Source: Methylocystis iwaonis
GTDB taxonomy: Bacteria; Pseudomonadota; Alphaproteobacteria; Rhizobiales; Beijerinckiaceae
Length of the DNA: 64,000 nt
Direction of reading: 5' to 3'
NCBI RefSeq assembly: GCF_027925385.1
Contig: NZ_AP027142.1
Span: forward strand, 2,028,001-2,092,000
Positions 50,544 through 60,359 of the stretch are shown here, piece after piece. Below the pieces are notes generated by a model, which was given only the letters and a program-made list of their open reading frames with translations, ran no database searches and was not told where the DNA came from. The translations under genes and the position numbers were made by a program. How positions within the stretch are numbered: the stretch's first letter is position 1; each line of letters begins with the position of its first letter.

Positions 50544-51614
50544 CTACTGCCGACGCGCGGCCGACAAGGCTTGCTGGCCGGTGTGAGCTGGCAGGCGTGC
50601 GGCGCCCGTTCTGAAAAAAGTGGGACGTTCGAACAGAAATTCGAACGGAGTCGCCAGGGTTGCTGTTCTAACAAGTATGGGAACATGGACTGCGATGGCT
50701 GTCACAATCAGCGCGATCACGCCCCCATCCACAATGAGGCCCGTCTTTAAAAGCGCGATGCGCGTCGCCGCCATCGGCAGGAAGAAGGCGAGATAGACGA
50801 CCATCGAGCGCGCGCCCAGCCAAGCCAATGAGGGCAGCACATGGGCCTCCGCCAGCAACGCGGAGAAGGCGACGACCGCCGCCGCGCCGGCGAAGCCGAG
50901 AAGAAGCGAGACTGCGGGGAGGCCCGAATAGCCGCACCGCACGGCAAGTTCGTTTGTCACGCCCCAAAGGATGAGGGCTGGAATTGTCCGTCGCAGATTC
51001 GCGCGCGACGCTTCGGCGAAAGCGAAAATTCGCGGCGCAAAATGATAGCCTGCATAAAAGTAGACGTAGCGTGCCGCGAATTCGTCGATCACGGTCGAAT
51101 GCGTGGCGATATGCGCCATCTGAAGCGCGCTGGCGGCGGCCAGCACAGCGCAGGGCGGGGCGGGGCGCAGGAGCTTGGTGGTCACGAAGAAGATCGGCAG
51201 CAGATAGATGAACCACAGCGTGCCGAAGGGTTCGACCATTGCGAAAGCAAGATCACCCAAGATCGACAAGGGATCGCCGCCCGCGAGTAGCAGCTTGGGC
51301 GCGCCCTGGATCAGCGTCCACAGCACGAAGAAATAGACGAAGTGCAGGACCTTGCGGTCAAGATAATCGGCCCAGGGCTTGTCGATCGTTCGCGAGAGAA
51401 AGAGGCCTGCGACCAGAAAAAAATCCGGCATGCGGAAGGGCCGCGCCCAGTCGATGAAGCCATGAAGCCAGCTCTGCTGGCCGAGCGCTTCCTCGACGCC
51501 CAGTGTCGAATGCATCATCACGACAAGAATGATGCACCAGCCCTTGGCGTAATCGACCCAATCGACTCGTGTGGTGGGCAAGGCGGAAAGGGGGGCCTTG
51601 GTGCTCGCGAGCAT
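50544..51614 (-). CDS. Acyltransferase family 3 membrane protein
   Basis: A 356-residue protein with about ten hydrophobic helices. RVDWVDYAKGWCIILVVMMH contains the catalytic-type histidine (H35) of family 3 acyltransferases, followed by FRMPDFFLVAGLFLS. These enzymes O-acylate surface polysaccharides or glucans. The last ~25 residues (PTFFRTGAARLPAHTGQQAL) are encoded in repeat-like DNA and look unconserved, so the original C terminus may have been changed. It is not part of the conserved block around it. Confidence 0.87.
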   Translation of the reverse strand: MLASTKAPLSALPTTRVDWVDYAKGWCIILVVMMHSTLGVEEALGQQSWLHGFIDWARPFRMPDFFLVAGLFLSRTIDKPWADYLDRKVLHFVYFFVLWTLIQGAPKLLLAGGDPLSILGDLAFAMVEPFGTLWFIYLLPIFFVTTKLLRPAPPCAVLAAASALQMAHIATHSTVIDEFAARYVYFYAGYHFAPRIFAFAEASRANLRRTIPALILWGVTNELAVRCGYSGLPAVSLLLGFAGAAAVVAFSALLAEAHVLPSLAWLGARSMVVYLAFFLPMAATRIALLKTGLIVDGGVIALIVTAIAVHVPILVRTATLATPFEFLFERPTFFRTGAARLPAHTGQQALSAARRQ

Positions 51615-52102
51615 GAAGAATGACCTTCGAAAATGCGCAGTTTTACTCCAATTCGTGCCCCAAATCGTTCATGCGCGCGCCGCGCTGAAATGTCCGCATT
51701 TTCTCGAAAACATGGTGAATATCACCCGGACGCCGGCGCGTTGAGATGGCCGGGCAAGCGTCCGTCACTCTGATACGAGGTGCATTTGATTGGTTCGCTA
51801 TCGTTCCCAATGCTCGCAAAACGAGCGATCGGAATTACCGCCGTCATTGCGAGGAGGCGGAGCCGACGAAGCAATCCAGCGCCGCATCGCTGCCCTAGAT
51901 TGCTTCGCTTCGCTCGCAATGACGGGCTCTGGGCGCAAAACAAGCGCTCTAGTGCTCTGGATTCCCGGTCGGGCTTTCAGCCCGCCGGGAATGACACGCC
52001 CCCGTGCGCGCTATTCAAACGGAAACGGTATGACTGGTTTCGTCGGCCGGAGAATTACGACAGTTGCGCCGGGCAGCGCGAAGGCGCCGACGCAATGTCC
52101 CG
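51615..52102. other. Intergenic region between acyltransferase and ispDF
   Basis: The first ~110 bp should be the promoter region of the acyltransferase. Most of the remainder is a mosaic repeat (51770-52032). No gene is supported. Confidence 0.6.
51770..52032. repeat. Mosaic intergenic repeat, copy 3
   Basis: Modules: TGATTGGTTCGCTATCGTTC, hairpin GCTCGCAAAACGAGCGATCG, palindrome 51842-51924 (CGTCATTGCGAG to CGCAATGACG), GCGCTCTAGTGCTCTGGATT, hairpin TTCCCGGTCGGGCTTTCAGC / CCGGGAATGACACG, and CAAACGGAAACGGTATGAC. Confidence 0.9.
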
Positions 52103-53347
52103 TCACTCCGGCAGCCGCACCGTCGCGATCGCTAGCGCCGCAATCCCCTCGCGGCGCCCGGTAAAGCCGAGTTTTTCGCTCGTCGTCGCTTTGACCGCCA
52201 CGCGGCCGATGTCGACGCCCATGATCTCGGCAAGACTCGCTCGGATGGCGTCGCGATGCGGGCCGACCTTGGGCGCCTCGCAGACCACCGTCGCGTCGAT
52301 ATGGGCGATCATGCCGCCGCGCGCGCGGACGAGCTTGCAGGCGTGTTCGAGGAAGATTGTCGAGGCCGCGCCTTTCCACTGGGGATCGGAAGGCGGGAAA
52401 TGCGCGCCAATGTCGCCTTCGGCGATCGCGCCCAGAACCGCGTCGGTAATCGCGTGCATCAGCACGTCGGCGTCGGAATGGCCGGCGAGGGAATGGCTAT
52501 GGGGGATCGAAACGCCGCCGAGCCAAACCTGATCGCCCTCGGCAAAGGCGTGGACGTCATAGCCTTGCCCTGTTCTAACGTCTGTTAAAACATTGGCCGT
52601 TCTAACGTCTGTTAAATTACCTGATCCGGGAGCGACGGACGGGGCTTTGATCTGATCCATGGCGCGTGCGAAATCCTCCGGCGTCGTGAGCTTGAAATTG
52701 GCGAGATCGCCCGGAAAGACATGCACGGCGTGGCCGGCGGCTTCCGCGATCATCGCATCGTCCGTGTAGTCGCGCTCGGCTGCCGCCGCCGCGCGATGCG
52801 CCGCGAGAATAAGCGGGAAGCGAAAAGACTGCGGGGTTTGCACGGCGCGCAGCCGCGCCCGGTCGGGCGTGGCGACGACGAAGCCCGCCGCGTCGATCTC
52901 CTTCACCGTGTCGTTGAGCGGCACGCCCGGGACGGCGGCGCCATGGGCCCGCGCCGCCGCGACCGCGCGGGCGATGAGCGCCGGATCGGCGAAGGGCCGG
53001 GCGGCGTCGTGGATCAGCACAATCTGCGGCGCGCTTTCTCTGGCGACGGCTTCGAGCCCGTTGCGCACGCTCTCCTGCCTTGTGGCGCCGCCGAGCGCAG
53101 GCTCCGAGACGGCGGCGCGCGCCGCGTCGCTCAATTCGGCGACGCTTTGCGCATAAAGCGCGCGGTCGTCCGGGTGGATGACAACCTTCAGGCGCGCGCC
53201 CGGCGCGCTGGCGCCCATCGCCTCCAGCGTGCGCGCGAGCACGGTCTTGCCAGCGAGCCGACGATACTGCTTGGGCAAGCCTTCGCCGGCGCGCGAACCG
53301 CGTCCCCCGGCGACGACGAGGATAGAGATTTCCGTTCCATCAACCAT
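52103..53347 (-). CDS. ispDF: Bifunctional IspD/IspF
   Basis: A 414-residue fused enzyme of the MEP isoprenoid pathway: an N-terminal cytidylyltransferase ([20 protein letters not shown], residues ~8-27; IHDAARPF ~105) and a C-terminal 2-C-methyl-erythritol 2,4-cyclodiphosphate synthase (GQGYDVHAF ~255; [15 protein letters not shown] ~283). AGGAG lies 5-6 bases before the ATG at 53347. The linker contains a 27-bp in-frame tandem duplication (LTDVRTANV / LTDVRTGQG). It is divergent from dusB, as in related genomes. Confidence 0.95.
   Translation of the reverse strand: MVDGTEISILVVAGGRGSRAGEGLPKQYRRLAGKTVLARTLEAMGASAPGARLKVVIHPDDRALYAQSVAELSDAARAAVSEPALGGATRQESVRNGLEAVARESAPQIVLIHDAARPFADPALIARAVAAARAHGAAVPGVPLNDTVKEIDAAGFVVATPDRARLRAVQTPQSFRFPLILAAHRAAAAAERDYTDDAMIAEAAGHAVHVFPGDLANFKLTTPEDFARAMDQIKAPSVAPGSGNLTDVRTANVLTDVRTGQGYDVHAFAEGDQVWLGGVSIPHSHSLAGHSDADVLMHAITDAVLGAIAEGDIGAHFPPSDPQWKGAASTIFLEHACKLVRARGGMIAHIDATVVCEAPKVGPHRDAIRASLAEIMGVDIGRVAVKATTSEKLGFTGRREGIAALAIATVRLPE
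52572..52616. repeat. 27-bp tandem duplication in the ispDF linker
   Basis: GTTCTAACGTCTGTTAAA occurs at 52572-52589 and again at 52599-52616, nine codons apart, encoding LTDVRT twice between the IspD and IspF domains. It is AT-rich compared with the rest of the gene. Confidence 0.9.
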
Positions 53348-53448
53348 GCCGCTCCTGTGTCGCTTTTCATGCATCGCGTCAAATGTGCGAGAATGCGGCG
53401 AAATGCTATGTTGCAACTGCGAAGCTAGCTGCTTATGGTATAGGCAAG

Positions 53449-54492
53449 ATGACTGCTGCTGAAAAATCGGGCTTTGAACCCGAGCGCGAGGCGCTGCGAA
53501 TCGGGCCCGTCCGCCTTTCCGGGCGCGCTTTTCTGGCGCCTATGGCAGGCGTCACCGATGCGGCCATGCGCCGCATTGCCGAACGCTATGGCGCCAGCGC
53601 GACCGTGAGCGAGATGATCACGGCGGCGGGCGTCGCCCGGGGCGACCGCGAGACCACGCTGCGGCTCGCTTCTTCCAGCAATACAAATACGGTGCCGCGC
53701 GTGATCCAGATCGCGGCGCGCGACCCGCAGGAAATCGCCGTCGCCGCGCGCCATGCCGAAGAAGCGGGCGCCGATTGGGTCGACATCAATATGGGCTGCC
53801 CCTGCAAGCGGGTGACCGGCGGCCTCGCCGGCGCGGCGCTGATGCGCGACCTCGACCAGGCCTCGGCCCTCATCGCCGCTGCGCGCGCGGCTATCCGCGT
53901 TCCGCTGAGCGTGAAGATGCGGCTCGGCTGGGACGACGCTTCGCGCAATGCGCCCGAGCTCGCGCGCCGCGCCGAGCAGGAAGGCGCCGCGCTGATCACC
54001 GTCCATGGACGCACGCGCCAGCAATTCTACAAAGGCCGCGCGGATTGGGCGGCAATCGCCCCGGTCAAGCAAGCCGTTTCGATCCCGGTTATCGCCAATG
54101 GCGATTGCGGCTCGGTCGAGGACGCCGCGGAAATGCTGAGATTGTCTGGCGCCGATGCGGTGATGGTCGGCCGCGCCGCGCAGGGGCGCCCCTGGCTCGT
54201 CGGCGATATTGCGCATTATCTTGGCGCCGGGCTACGTCGCGCCGAGCCGTCGCTTGCCGAGCGCAGCGCGCTCGCGCGCGAGCATCTCGATGGGCTTCTC
54301 ACGCAAATGGGCGCGGAGGCGGGCCTGCGCCATGCGCGCAAACATCTCGCCGCCTATGTAGACGAGGCTTTCGGCGCCGCTTGCGCCGAGGTCGCGGCGC
54401 TGCGCCACGCGCTCGTCACCACCGCTTGCGCGTCGGAGGCCTTTCGGCTGATCGACGCCATTTTTACAGAGGGACAAGAGGTCGCCGCATGA
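53449..54492 (+). CDS. dusB: tRNA-dihydrouridine synthase B
   Basis: A 347-residue flavoenzyme that reduces uridines in the tRNA D-loop. [20 protein letters not shown], the catalytic cysteine in [20 protein letters not shown] (~110), [13 protein letters not shown] and [11 protein letters not shown] are present. Its stop overlaps the ntrB start (ATGA). dusB-ntrB-ntrC is a conserved operon in proteobacteria (compare dusB-fis in E. coli). Confidence 0.95.
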   Translation: MTAAEKSGFEPEREALRIGPVRLSGRAFLAPMAGVTDAAMRRIAERYGASATVSEMITAAGVARGDRETTLRLASSSNTNTVPRVIQIAARDPQEIAVAARHAEEAGADWVDINMGCPCKRVTGGLAGAALMRDLDQASALIAAARAAIRVPLSVKMRLGWDDASRNAPELARRAEQEGAALITVHGRTRQQFYKGRADWAAIAPVKQAVSIPVIANGDCGSVEDAAEMLRLSGADAVMVGRAAQGRPWLVGDIAHYLGAGLRRAEPSLAERSALAREHLDGLLTQMGAEAGLRHARKHLAAYVDEAFGAACAEVAALRHALVTTACASEAFRLIDAIFTEGQEVAA

Positions 54493-55661
54493 GCCTTTCG
54501 GATCGCCCCAGACGCGACGACCCCCGGCGCGGCGAGTTTACCCCGCTCAAGATCATCGACGAGCGCGGCCGTAGCTGCGTGCTCGAGGCGCTGCCGAGCG
54601 TCATTCTCACCGTCTCGCGCGAGGGGGTGATCGAGGACGCCAACGCCGCGGCCGAAAGCTTCTTCGAGCTCGGCAAGCCTTTGCTCATCGGCCAAAAGCT
54701 CGAGCGGCTGCTGCCCTTCGGCTCGCCGCTCATCACCCTCGTCCAGCATGTCCAGGACCGCGGCGCGGCGATCAACGAATATAAGGTCGATCTCGGCCGG
54801 CCTGGGCAGGAGGGCGACCGCCGCGTGGATGTCCATTGCGCCCCGCTTCCGGAGCAGGACGGCCTGGTTCTGGTTGTGCTGCAAGAACGAACAATTGCCG
54901 ATAAAATAGACAGGCAACTCAGCCATCGCGGCGCCGTGCGCTCAGTTTCCGGGCTCGCGTCCATGTTGGCGCATGAAATCAAAAATCCTTTGTCCGGAAT
55001 TCGCGGCGCCGCACAATTACTGGAGAGCGGCCTTTCGGATCAGGACCGGGCGCTGACACGGCTGATCTGCGAGGAGACCGACCGCATTGTGCGGCTGGTC
55101 GATCGCATGGAGGTTTTCTCCGACGCGCGGCCCTTGAAGCGCGAGCGCGTCAATATTCATTCGGTGCTCGATCACGTGAAGCAGGTGGCGCAGAGCGGCT
55201 TCGCCCGGCGCATCAGATTTGTCGAGAATTACGATCCGTCGCTGCCGCCGGTTTACGCCAATCGCGACCAGCTCGTGCAGGCATTTCTCAATCTGGTGAA
55301 GAACGCCGCCGAGGCGATCGGGCTCGACGCCGTCGATGGCGAAATCGAGCTTTCCACAGCGTTTCGGCCGGGGGTCAGCCTGCGCGCCATGGGCGCCCGC
55401 AGCCCCGTCGGCCTGCCGCTCGAATTCTGCGTGCGCGACAATGGTCCCGGCGTGCCCGACGACATCGCCGCGCATCTCTTCGACCCCTTTGTCACCACGA
55501 AGTCTTCCGGGACTGGCCTGGGTCTTGCTTTGGTGGCCAAAATCGTCAACGACCACGGCGGCGTTATTGAATGCGAATCCCTTCCCCGACGTACGACCTT
55601 CCGAATTCTGATGCCCATGTATCGCGCCAAAACGGAGAAGAGAGAGGCGGCCCGTTCATGA
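54489..55661 (+). CDS. ntrB: Nitrogen regulation histidine kinase NtrB
   Basis: A 390-residue cytosolic kinase/phosphatase for NtrC, controlled by PII proteins. PAS domain at residues ~35-145, H-box [20 protein letters not shown] (His ~161), N-box [15 protein letters not shown], and [20 protein letters not shown] with [12 protein letters not shown]. Length is normal. Confidence 0.95.
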   Translation: MSLSDRPRRDDPRRGEFTPLKIIDERGRSCVLEALPSVILTVSREGVIEDANAAAESFFELGKPLLIGQKLERLLPFGSPLITLVQHVQDRGAAINEYKVDLGRPGQEGDRRVDVHCAPLPEQDGLVLVVLQERTIADKIDRQLSHRGAVRSVSGLASMLAHEIKNPLSGIRGAAQLLESGLSDQDRALTRLICEETDRIVRLVDRMEVFSDARPLKRERVNIHSVLDHVKQVAQSGFARRIRFVENYDPSLPPVYANRDQLVQAFLNLVKNAAEAIGLDAVDGEIELSTAFRPGVSLRAMGARSPVGLPLEFCVRDNGPGVPDDIAAHLFDPFVTTKSSGTGLGLALVAKIVNDHGGVIECESLPRRTTFRILMPMYRAKTEKREAARS

Positions 55662-55689
55662 CGCTTCGCCAGCGGGGGAGACTGGTCTG

Positions 55690-57162
55690 ATGACGAGAGG
55701 CGAAATTCTTGTCGCCGACGACGACGCCGCGATCCGCACTGTCGTCGCCCAGGCGCTCTCGCGCGCCGGTTACGAGGTGCGCACCACCGGCACGGCGGCG
55801 ACCTTATGGCGCTGGGTGCAATCGGGCGAGGGCGATCTCGTTGTCACCGACGTGGTGATGCCGGACGAAAACGCTTTCGAGCTTCTGCCGCGCATCAAGA
55901 AGTTGCGGCCGGAATTGCCCATCATCGTCATGAGCGCCCAAAACACATTTATGACGGCGATCCGCGCGTCTGAGCGGGGCGCCTATGATTATCTGCCGAA
56001 GCCCTTCGATCTGAAGGAGCTGGTCGGCATTGTCGGCCGCGCCATGGCCGAGCCGCGCAAGGGCGGCGAAGAGGCCGCGCCGGAGGAAATGGAGGGCATG
56101 CCGCTCGTCGGGCGATCTCCGGCGATGCAGGAGATCTATCGTTCGCTCGCGCGGCTGATGCAGACCGATCTGACGGTTATGATCAACGGCGAGTCCGGCA
56201 CGGGCAAGGAGCTGGTCGCGCGCGCGCTGCATGATTACGGCAAGCGCAAGAAGGGCCCCTTCGTCGCAGTGAATATGGCGGCGATTCCGCGCGACCTGAT
56301 CGAGAGCGAGCTGTTCGGCCATGAGAAGGGCGCCTTCACCGGCGCGAACCAGCGCTCGGCCGGCCGTTTCGAGCAGGCCGAGGGCGGCACGCTCTTCCTC
56401 GATGAAATCGGCGACATGCCGATGGAGGCGCAGACTCGTTTGCTGCGCGTGCTGCAGCAGGGCGAATATACGACGGTCGGCGGTCGCACGCCGATCAAGA
56501 CGAATGTCCGCATCATCGCCGCGACCAACAAGGATTTGCGCGGCCTGATCCAGCAGGGTCTCTTCCGCGAGGATTTGTATTTCCGCCTCAACGTCGTGCC
56601 GCTGCGCCTGCCGCCGCTGCGCGAGCGCACCGAGGATATTCCCGATCTCGTCCACCACTTCTTCAAAGTGGCGGCGAGCGAAGGCCTGCCGCAGAAATAT
56701 ATCGAGCAGGCGGCGCTCGACCGGATGAAGAGATACCGCTGGCCCGGCAATATCCGCGAGCTGGAAAATCTCATCCGCCGCCTCGCCGCGCTGCATCCGC
56801 AGGAAGTGATCTCCGACCCGCTCGTCGAAGCGGAGCTGGACCACGAGTTGCGGCAAGCGACTGTGGATAAGCAGTCGTCGCCCGGCGCCGCACCGACGAA
56901 GGAGCTGGAGAACGGCCAGACGCTCTCGACCTCCGTCGAACAGCACCTCGCCAAGCTGTTCCGCGATTACGGCGACGGGCTGCCGCCGCCAGGCCTCTAC
57001 CACCGCGTCATCCGCGAGATCGAAATCCCGTTGATCTCGGCGGCGCTGGCGGCGACGCGCGGCAATCAGATCAAGGCGGCGGAGCTTCTTGGGTTGAACC
57101 GGAATACGCTGCGGAAGAAGGTCAATGATCTCGACATTCGGCTGATGAGATCGCCGAGGTGA
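55690..57162 (+). CDS. ntrC: Nitrogen regulation response regulator NtrC
   Basis: A 490-residue sigma-54 activator. Receiver with Asp in [16 protein letters not shown] (~54), AAA+ domain with Walker [19 protein letters not shown] (~167), the sigma-54 loop GAFTGA (~215), [20 protein letters not shown], and a Fis-type helix-turn-helix [20 protein letters not shown] at the C terminus. It activates glutamine synthetase and other nitrogen genes when ammonium is scarce. Confidence 0.97.
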   Translation: MTRGEILVADDDAAIRTVVAQALSRAGYEVRTTGTAATLWRWVQSGEGDLVVTDVVMPDENAFELLPRIKKLRPELPIIVMSAQNTFMTAIRASERGAYDYLPKPFDLKELVGIVGRAMAEPRKGGEEAAPEEMEGMPLVGRSPAMQEIYRSLARLMQTDLTVMINGESGTGKELVARALHDYGKRKKGPFVAVNMAAIPRDLIESELFGHEKGAFTGANQRSAGRFEQAEGGTLFLDEIGDMPMEAQTRLLRVLQQGEYTTVGGRTPIKTNVRIIAATNKDLRGLIQQGLFREDLYFRLNVVPLRLPPLRERTEDIPDLVHHFFKVAASEGLPQKYIEQAALDRMKRYRWPGNIRELENLIRRLAALHPQEVISDPLVEAELDHELRQATVDKQSSPGAAPTKELENGQTLSTSVEQHLAKLFRDYGDGLPPPGLYHRVIREIEIPLISAALAATRGNQIKAAELLGLNRNTLRKKVNDLDIRLMRSPR

Positions 57163-57214
57163 GGGGCAAGAAGAGCGCCGAGGCGGCGCTCGATTTTCGA
57201 CGACGGGACGTTAA

Positions 57215-57370
57215 AATCCGCTTGATTGGGGCGCTGTCATTCCCGACGCTCGCGCAGCGAGCGATCGGGAATCCAGAGCCGAACCAGCGCTCTTGCGGCT
57301 CTGGATTCCCGGTCGGGCTTTCAGCCCGCCGGGAATGACAAGGCCCCACGCGAGCTGTCCAAACGGAAAG
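57215..57370. repeat. Mosaic intergenic repeat, copy 4 (short form)
   Basis: TTGATTGGGGCGCTGTCATT, hairpin around CGCTCGCGCAGCGAGCG, CGGGAATCCAGAGCCGAACC paired with GGCTCTGGATTCCCGGTCGG, then AGCCCGCCGGGAATGACAAG and CCAAACGGAAAGAG. The CGTCATTGCG palindrome of the other copies is missing. Confidence 0.88.
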
Positions 57371-57457
57371 AGCGAGCCTGCTTTCGGAGAAGACGCGCTT
57401 CTACGCACAGGGCGCGATGAGTCGCTTAGTTTTAAGTTTCACCTTGTTTGCCTGCCT

Positions 57458-58474
57458 TTATCCGCCAGATTTCGCCAATTTCCGCCATCGGCCGGGCGCT
57501 ACGCCGCTCCAACTTTCGAAGGCGCGACTGAAATGCGCGGGGTCACGATAGCCGAGCATCACCGCAATCTCGGTGATTGACAGGTCTGGTTGGCAAAGAA
57601 AGCTTATCGCCCGTCGCTGCCGTGTGTTTTTCAGAAGATCGGAGAAACTCAGCCCCAGTTCCGCGAGCCGACGCTGCAGCGTTCGTTTCGATAGGCCCAT
57701 CCGACGAACAATGCGCGAAAGGTCAGGACGACCGTCGAGAAGCTCCAGATCGATCAGGGCGCCGATATTGCCTGGCAAGTCGTCCGGAGCCGGTATATCG
57801 AAAATGCGCGCGAGTTCGTCCGCCTCCAGTCCTCGATCGGCGCCGAGATGCGGGTTGACCGCCATGAGCAGCCGCTGATCGAAAACGATCGTGCCGGGCG
57901 CGTCGCGGATCATCGTATCGACGCCCATTTGCGCGTCGATGGAACGCCGCGCCGTCACGGGCAGGCCGCCGACCATGATGCGGCTCGGCAACCACCCGGC
58001 GCCAGCGAAATGGCGGATCATGACAATCATGTACCACAGCGCGAGCATCTCATTTTGAGGCCTTCCGTCTGTGGCGGGGTCGGCCAATTCATAGGACCAG
58101 TGGACCTCGTCGCCATATCGTCGGACGGCGAGCCGCGTCGCACTCTGCATCATATGCGGCAGACTTGTTCCCGAGCGGTGGATCGCTTCGAATAAGGTGG
58201 GCGCCTGTGTGACCCATTTGCCGTAGACGCCGAGGCCCGCGATCGACGTTTGGCGACCGAGGCGCGCCGCGAAAGCCTCGTCGCGCAGCTCGCGAGACGC
58301 GGTCGCAAGCAGCCGAAAATGGTCGCGCAGCGGCAGAAGGGTGTCGGGCGACTCCAACAAACGGATGGGAAGCTCGGCACGCTGAAAGACCCGCTCGATC
58401 GAGCCGCCGTTTTCCATGACGACGCCGGCGATCGGCCCGAGCGTGCTCGCGCGCGTATATCCGGTCCGTCGCAT
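57458..58474 (-). CDS. AraC-family regulator (OruR/ArgR-like architecture)
   Basis: A 338-residue protein: N-terminal arabinose-binding-type domain of the PF12625 kind (residues ~15-200, TLGPIAGVVMENGGSIERVF, FGVYGKW-like GLGVYGKWVTQAP) and a C-terminal double helix-turn-helix (LSRIVRRMGLSKRTLQRRLA; ITEIAVMLGYRDPAHFSRAF). AGAGGG precedes the ATG at 58474. It lies between ntrC and ntrY, which are usually adjacent, and reads the opposite way. Divergent from the DUF3047 gene, which it may control (inference). Confidence 0.9.
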   Translation of the reverse strand: MRRTGYTRASTLGPIAGVVMENGGSIERVFQRAELPIRLLESPDTLLPLRDHFRLLATASRELRDEAFAARLGRQTSIAGLGVYGKWVTQAPTLFEAIHRSGTSLPHMMQSATRLAVRRYGDEVHWSYELADPATDGRPQNEMLALWYMIVMIRHFAGAGWLPSRIMVGGLPVTARRSIDAQMGVDTMIRDAPGTIVFDQRLLMAVNPHLGADRGLEADELARIFDIPAPDDLPGNIGALIDLELLDGRPDLSRIVRRMGLSKRTLQRRLAELGLSFSDLLKNTRQRRAISFLCQPDLSITEIAVMLGYRDPAHFSRAFESWSGVAPGRWRKLAKSGG

Positions 58475-58612
58475 CGATTGCCCTCTCGCGCCGTAAAAAG
58501 CTCGATTTCGGCACGCCAAGGCATGCAGATTTCCGGCGCGAGCATAACATTCGGCTTCCCGATCACGAACGCCTGACCGCAGAGCGCTTGCGCGTGATCA
58601 AGGAGGAAGCGT

Positions 58613-59833
58613 ATGTGCCTTTATTGTCTCAATCTTTCCTATGGCGCCAACGCGCCCGGCGCTTTTTCGCGGCGCGACCTATTGCGGCGCGCCGCGGCGC
58701 TCGGCGTGGCCTTGCCCGTCATGGCCGCCTCGAACGCCACCTTCGCCGCTGAGCAGAGCGGCCTGGCGCCAGTGGATTTCAAAAAGGGCGTCGAAGACCT
58801 CATCGCCCGGGCGCAGTCGCCCGAGCTTGCGGGCTATCGGCTCTTCCAAATCAATGGCCCCGATCTGCCCTGGATCGATCTTGGCCTCGAGGCTGTCAAA
58901 GGCCAGCAAATCACCTTTCTCGTCACCGGGCGCTGGTGGCTGTCTCGACAACACGACCTCTGGTTTCGTCCCGGTCTCGGCTTCCACGCCCGCACGCGCG
59001 GCAAACGACCGATCTACAGTCCGGGCGTCGACACGGGCGCCATGACCGCTTTGCACGACGGTCCGATCGAAGTGGCCCGCTTCGCTCCGCTGGGCGCCGA
59101 TGAGGACGGCCGCCTGACCATTCCAGAAGACGTCTACGCCAAGGACGACGTGACAATTACCGGCGTCGCGCTGCTGTGGCGCGGAGAGGCCGCCGCGGGT
59201 CTTGCGAGCCTTGCGGCCCATGGGGACGTCGGCGGCCTCTTGGCGGCGGAGCTGGCGCGGCTGCGGCGCAACCGCAGGCTGCCGGAAGGCTGGTCCAACC
59301 TCTTCTTGTTCGGCGGCGGCGAGGAAAGCTTCGTTCGAGACGCGAACGGCGAGATCGTCTGTGAAAGCGCGGGAAGCGCGTCGATTATCGAGCGGCCATT
59401 GTCGCTTCCTCTCGCATCCCGTCCAAAGCTCGGCTGGCGCTGGAAGATCGACCAACTGCCGTCTGCGGTCCCGGAGGATCAGGCCCCCGTCCACGACTAT
59501 CTCTCGATTGGCGTGAAATTCGAGGACGGGCAGGACCTCACATATATCTGGAGCGCCGCGCTGCCGACCGGCAAGGTCTTCCGCTGCCCGCTTCCCGGCT
59601 GGAATGCCGTCGAAACCCACATGATCGTCGACTCCGGCGCCACCGGCCTCGGATTGTGGCGCGAGAGGGAGCGGGACGTCGCTTCCGACTACGCCGCCCA
59701 TATCGGCGGGTCGGCGAAAGCGATCAGCCATATCTGGCTGTTGGCGATCACGCCTTTCCAGCGCCGCCGGGGCGCGTGCCGTTACGCCGACATCAGGGTC
59801 GAGACGGCTGACGGTGTGGTGCAAAAACTTTAG
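58613..59833 (+). CDS. Tat-exported DUF3047 protein
   Basis: A 406-residue protein. The N terminus carries a twin-arginine signal, SRRDLLRRAAALGVALPVMA (residues ~19-38), with cleavage near TFAAE. Residues ~60-200 form a beta-rich domain (GQQITFLVTGRWWLSRQHDL), and residues ~255-400 match DUF3047 (LGWRWKIDQLP, LTYIWSAALPTGKVF). Tat export implies folding in the cytoplasm, often with a cofactor. No function is known. AAGGAGGAAGC lies before the ATG; the preceding CLYC cysteines are unusual for a signal n-region. Confidence 0.8.
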   Translation: MCLYCLNLSYGANAPGAFSRRDLLRRAAALGVALPVMAASNATFAAEQSGLAPVDFKKGVEDLIARAQSPELAGYRLFQINGPDLPWIDLGLEAVKGQQITFLVTGRWWLSRQHDLWFRPGLGFHARTRGKRPIYSPGVDTGAMTALHDGPIEVARFAPLGADEDGRLTIPEDVYAKDDVTITGVALLWRGEAAAGLASLAAHGDVGGLLAAELARLRRNRRLPEGWSNLFLFGGGEESFVRDANGEIVCESAGSASIIERPLSLPLASRPKLGWRWKIDQLPSAVPEDQAPVHDYLSIGVKFEDGQDLTYIWSAALPTGKVFRCPLPGWNAVETHMIVDSGATGLGLWRERERDVASDYAAHIGGSAKAISHIWLLAITPFQRRRGACRYADIRVETADGVVQKL

Positions 59834-59873
59834 AATCGGGGCTCGGCTGCTGCTCGCAGCAACAGAAATTTGT

Positions 59874-60359
59874 TTAACCAAGCGCGGCAAAAGCTGGTGC
59901 GTAATCGATTATGCCAGTCGCAACAGGCAAAGGCCTATTAAATGACAGAGCCATGAGGTGCGGCCCCGCATAGGGAGATGTGAAGCCACTTGCGAGGGCT
60001 GGATCAAAGCCAAACTTTTGATACAGGTTTGGATCGCCAAGCACGAAAACACCCTGCCATCCTTCCTTTTCAGCCTCCTTCAAGGCTGAACGGACCAACG
60101 AACCGCCAATCCCTTTACGCTGTCGATCAGGGGCGACGGCAACCGGCCCAAGACCAAGCGCTCGGAACGGGGCGTCCATTTTCGACAACATGACGTGTCC
60201 CACTATGATCCCGGATTGGACAGCGACCATTGAGATAACGGCGTCGCCATCCGACCGGAGCTGCTCGACCAACCGCGCTTCGGCGGGCGTGGGAAAAGCA
60301 GCTTCGACAATCTTTCGGATTTCACAAACGTCAGAAGGTTCTTCGTGACGGATTATCAT
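59874..60359 (-). CDS. GNAT N-acetyltransferase (YhbS-like)
   Basis: A 161-residue GNAT-fold protein: RHEEPSDVCEIRKIVEAAF, the acetyl-CoA loop VAPDRQRKGIGGSLVRSALK (Q/RxxGxG/A) and GVFVLGDPNLYQKFGFDPAL, as in the YhbS group. The acceptor is unknown. Its ATG overlaps the stop of the frameshifted kinase frame (ATGA), so both belonged to one operon. Confidence 0.9.
   Translation of the reverse strand: MIIRHEEPSDVCEIRKIVEAAFPTPAEARLVEQLRSDGDAVISMVAVQSGIIVGHVMLSKMDAPFRALGLGPVAVAPDRQRKGIGGSLVRSALKEAEKEGWQGVFVLGDPNLYQKFGFDPALASGFTSPYAGPHLMALSFNRPLPVATGIIDYAPAFAALG

Noticed and set aside
50283..50750. A 155-residue frame beginning MSRRTATEGSRVMPALVAGI
   Set aside because: MPALVAGIHA is the usual translation of a common palindromic intergenic repeat, and the rest overlaps the acyltransferase end on the opposite strand.
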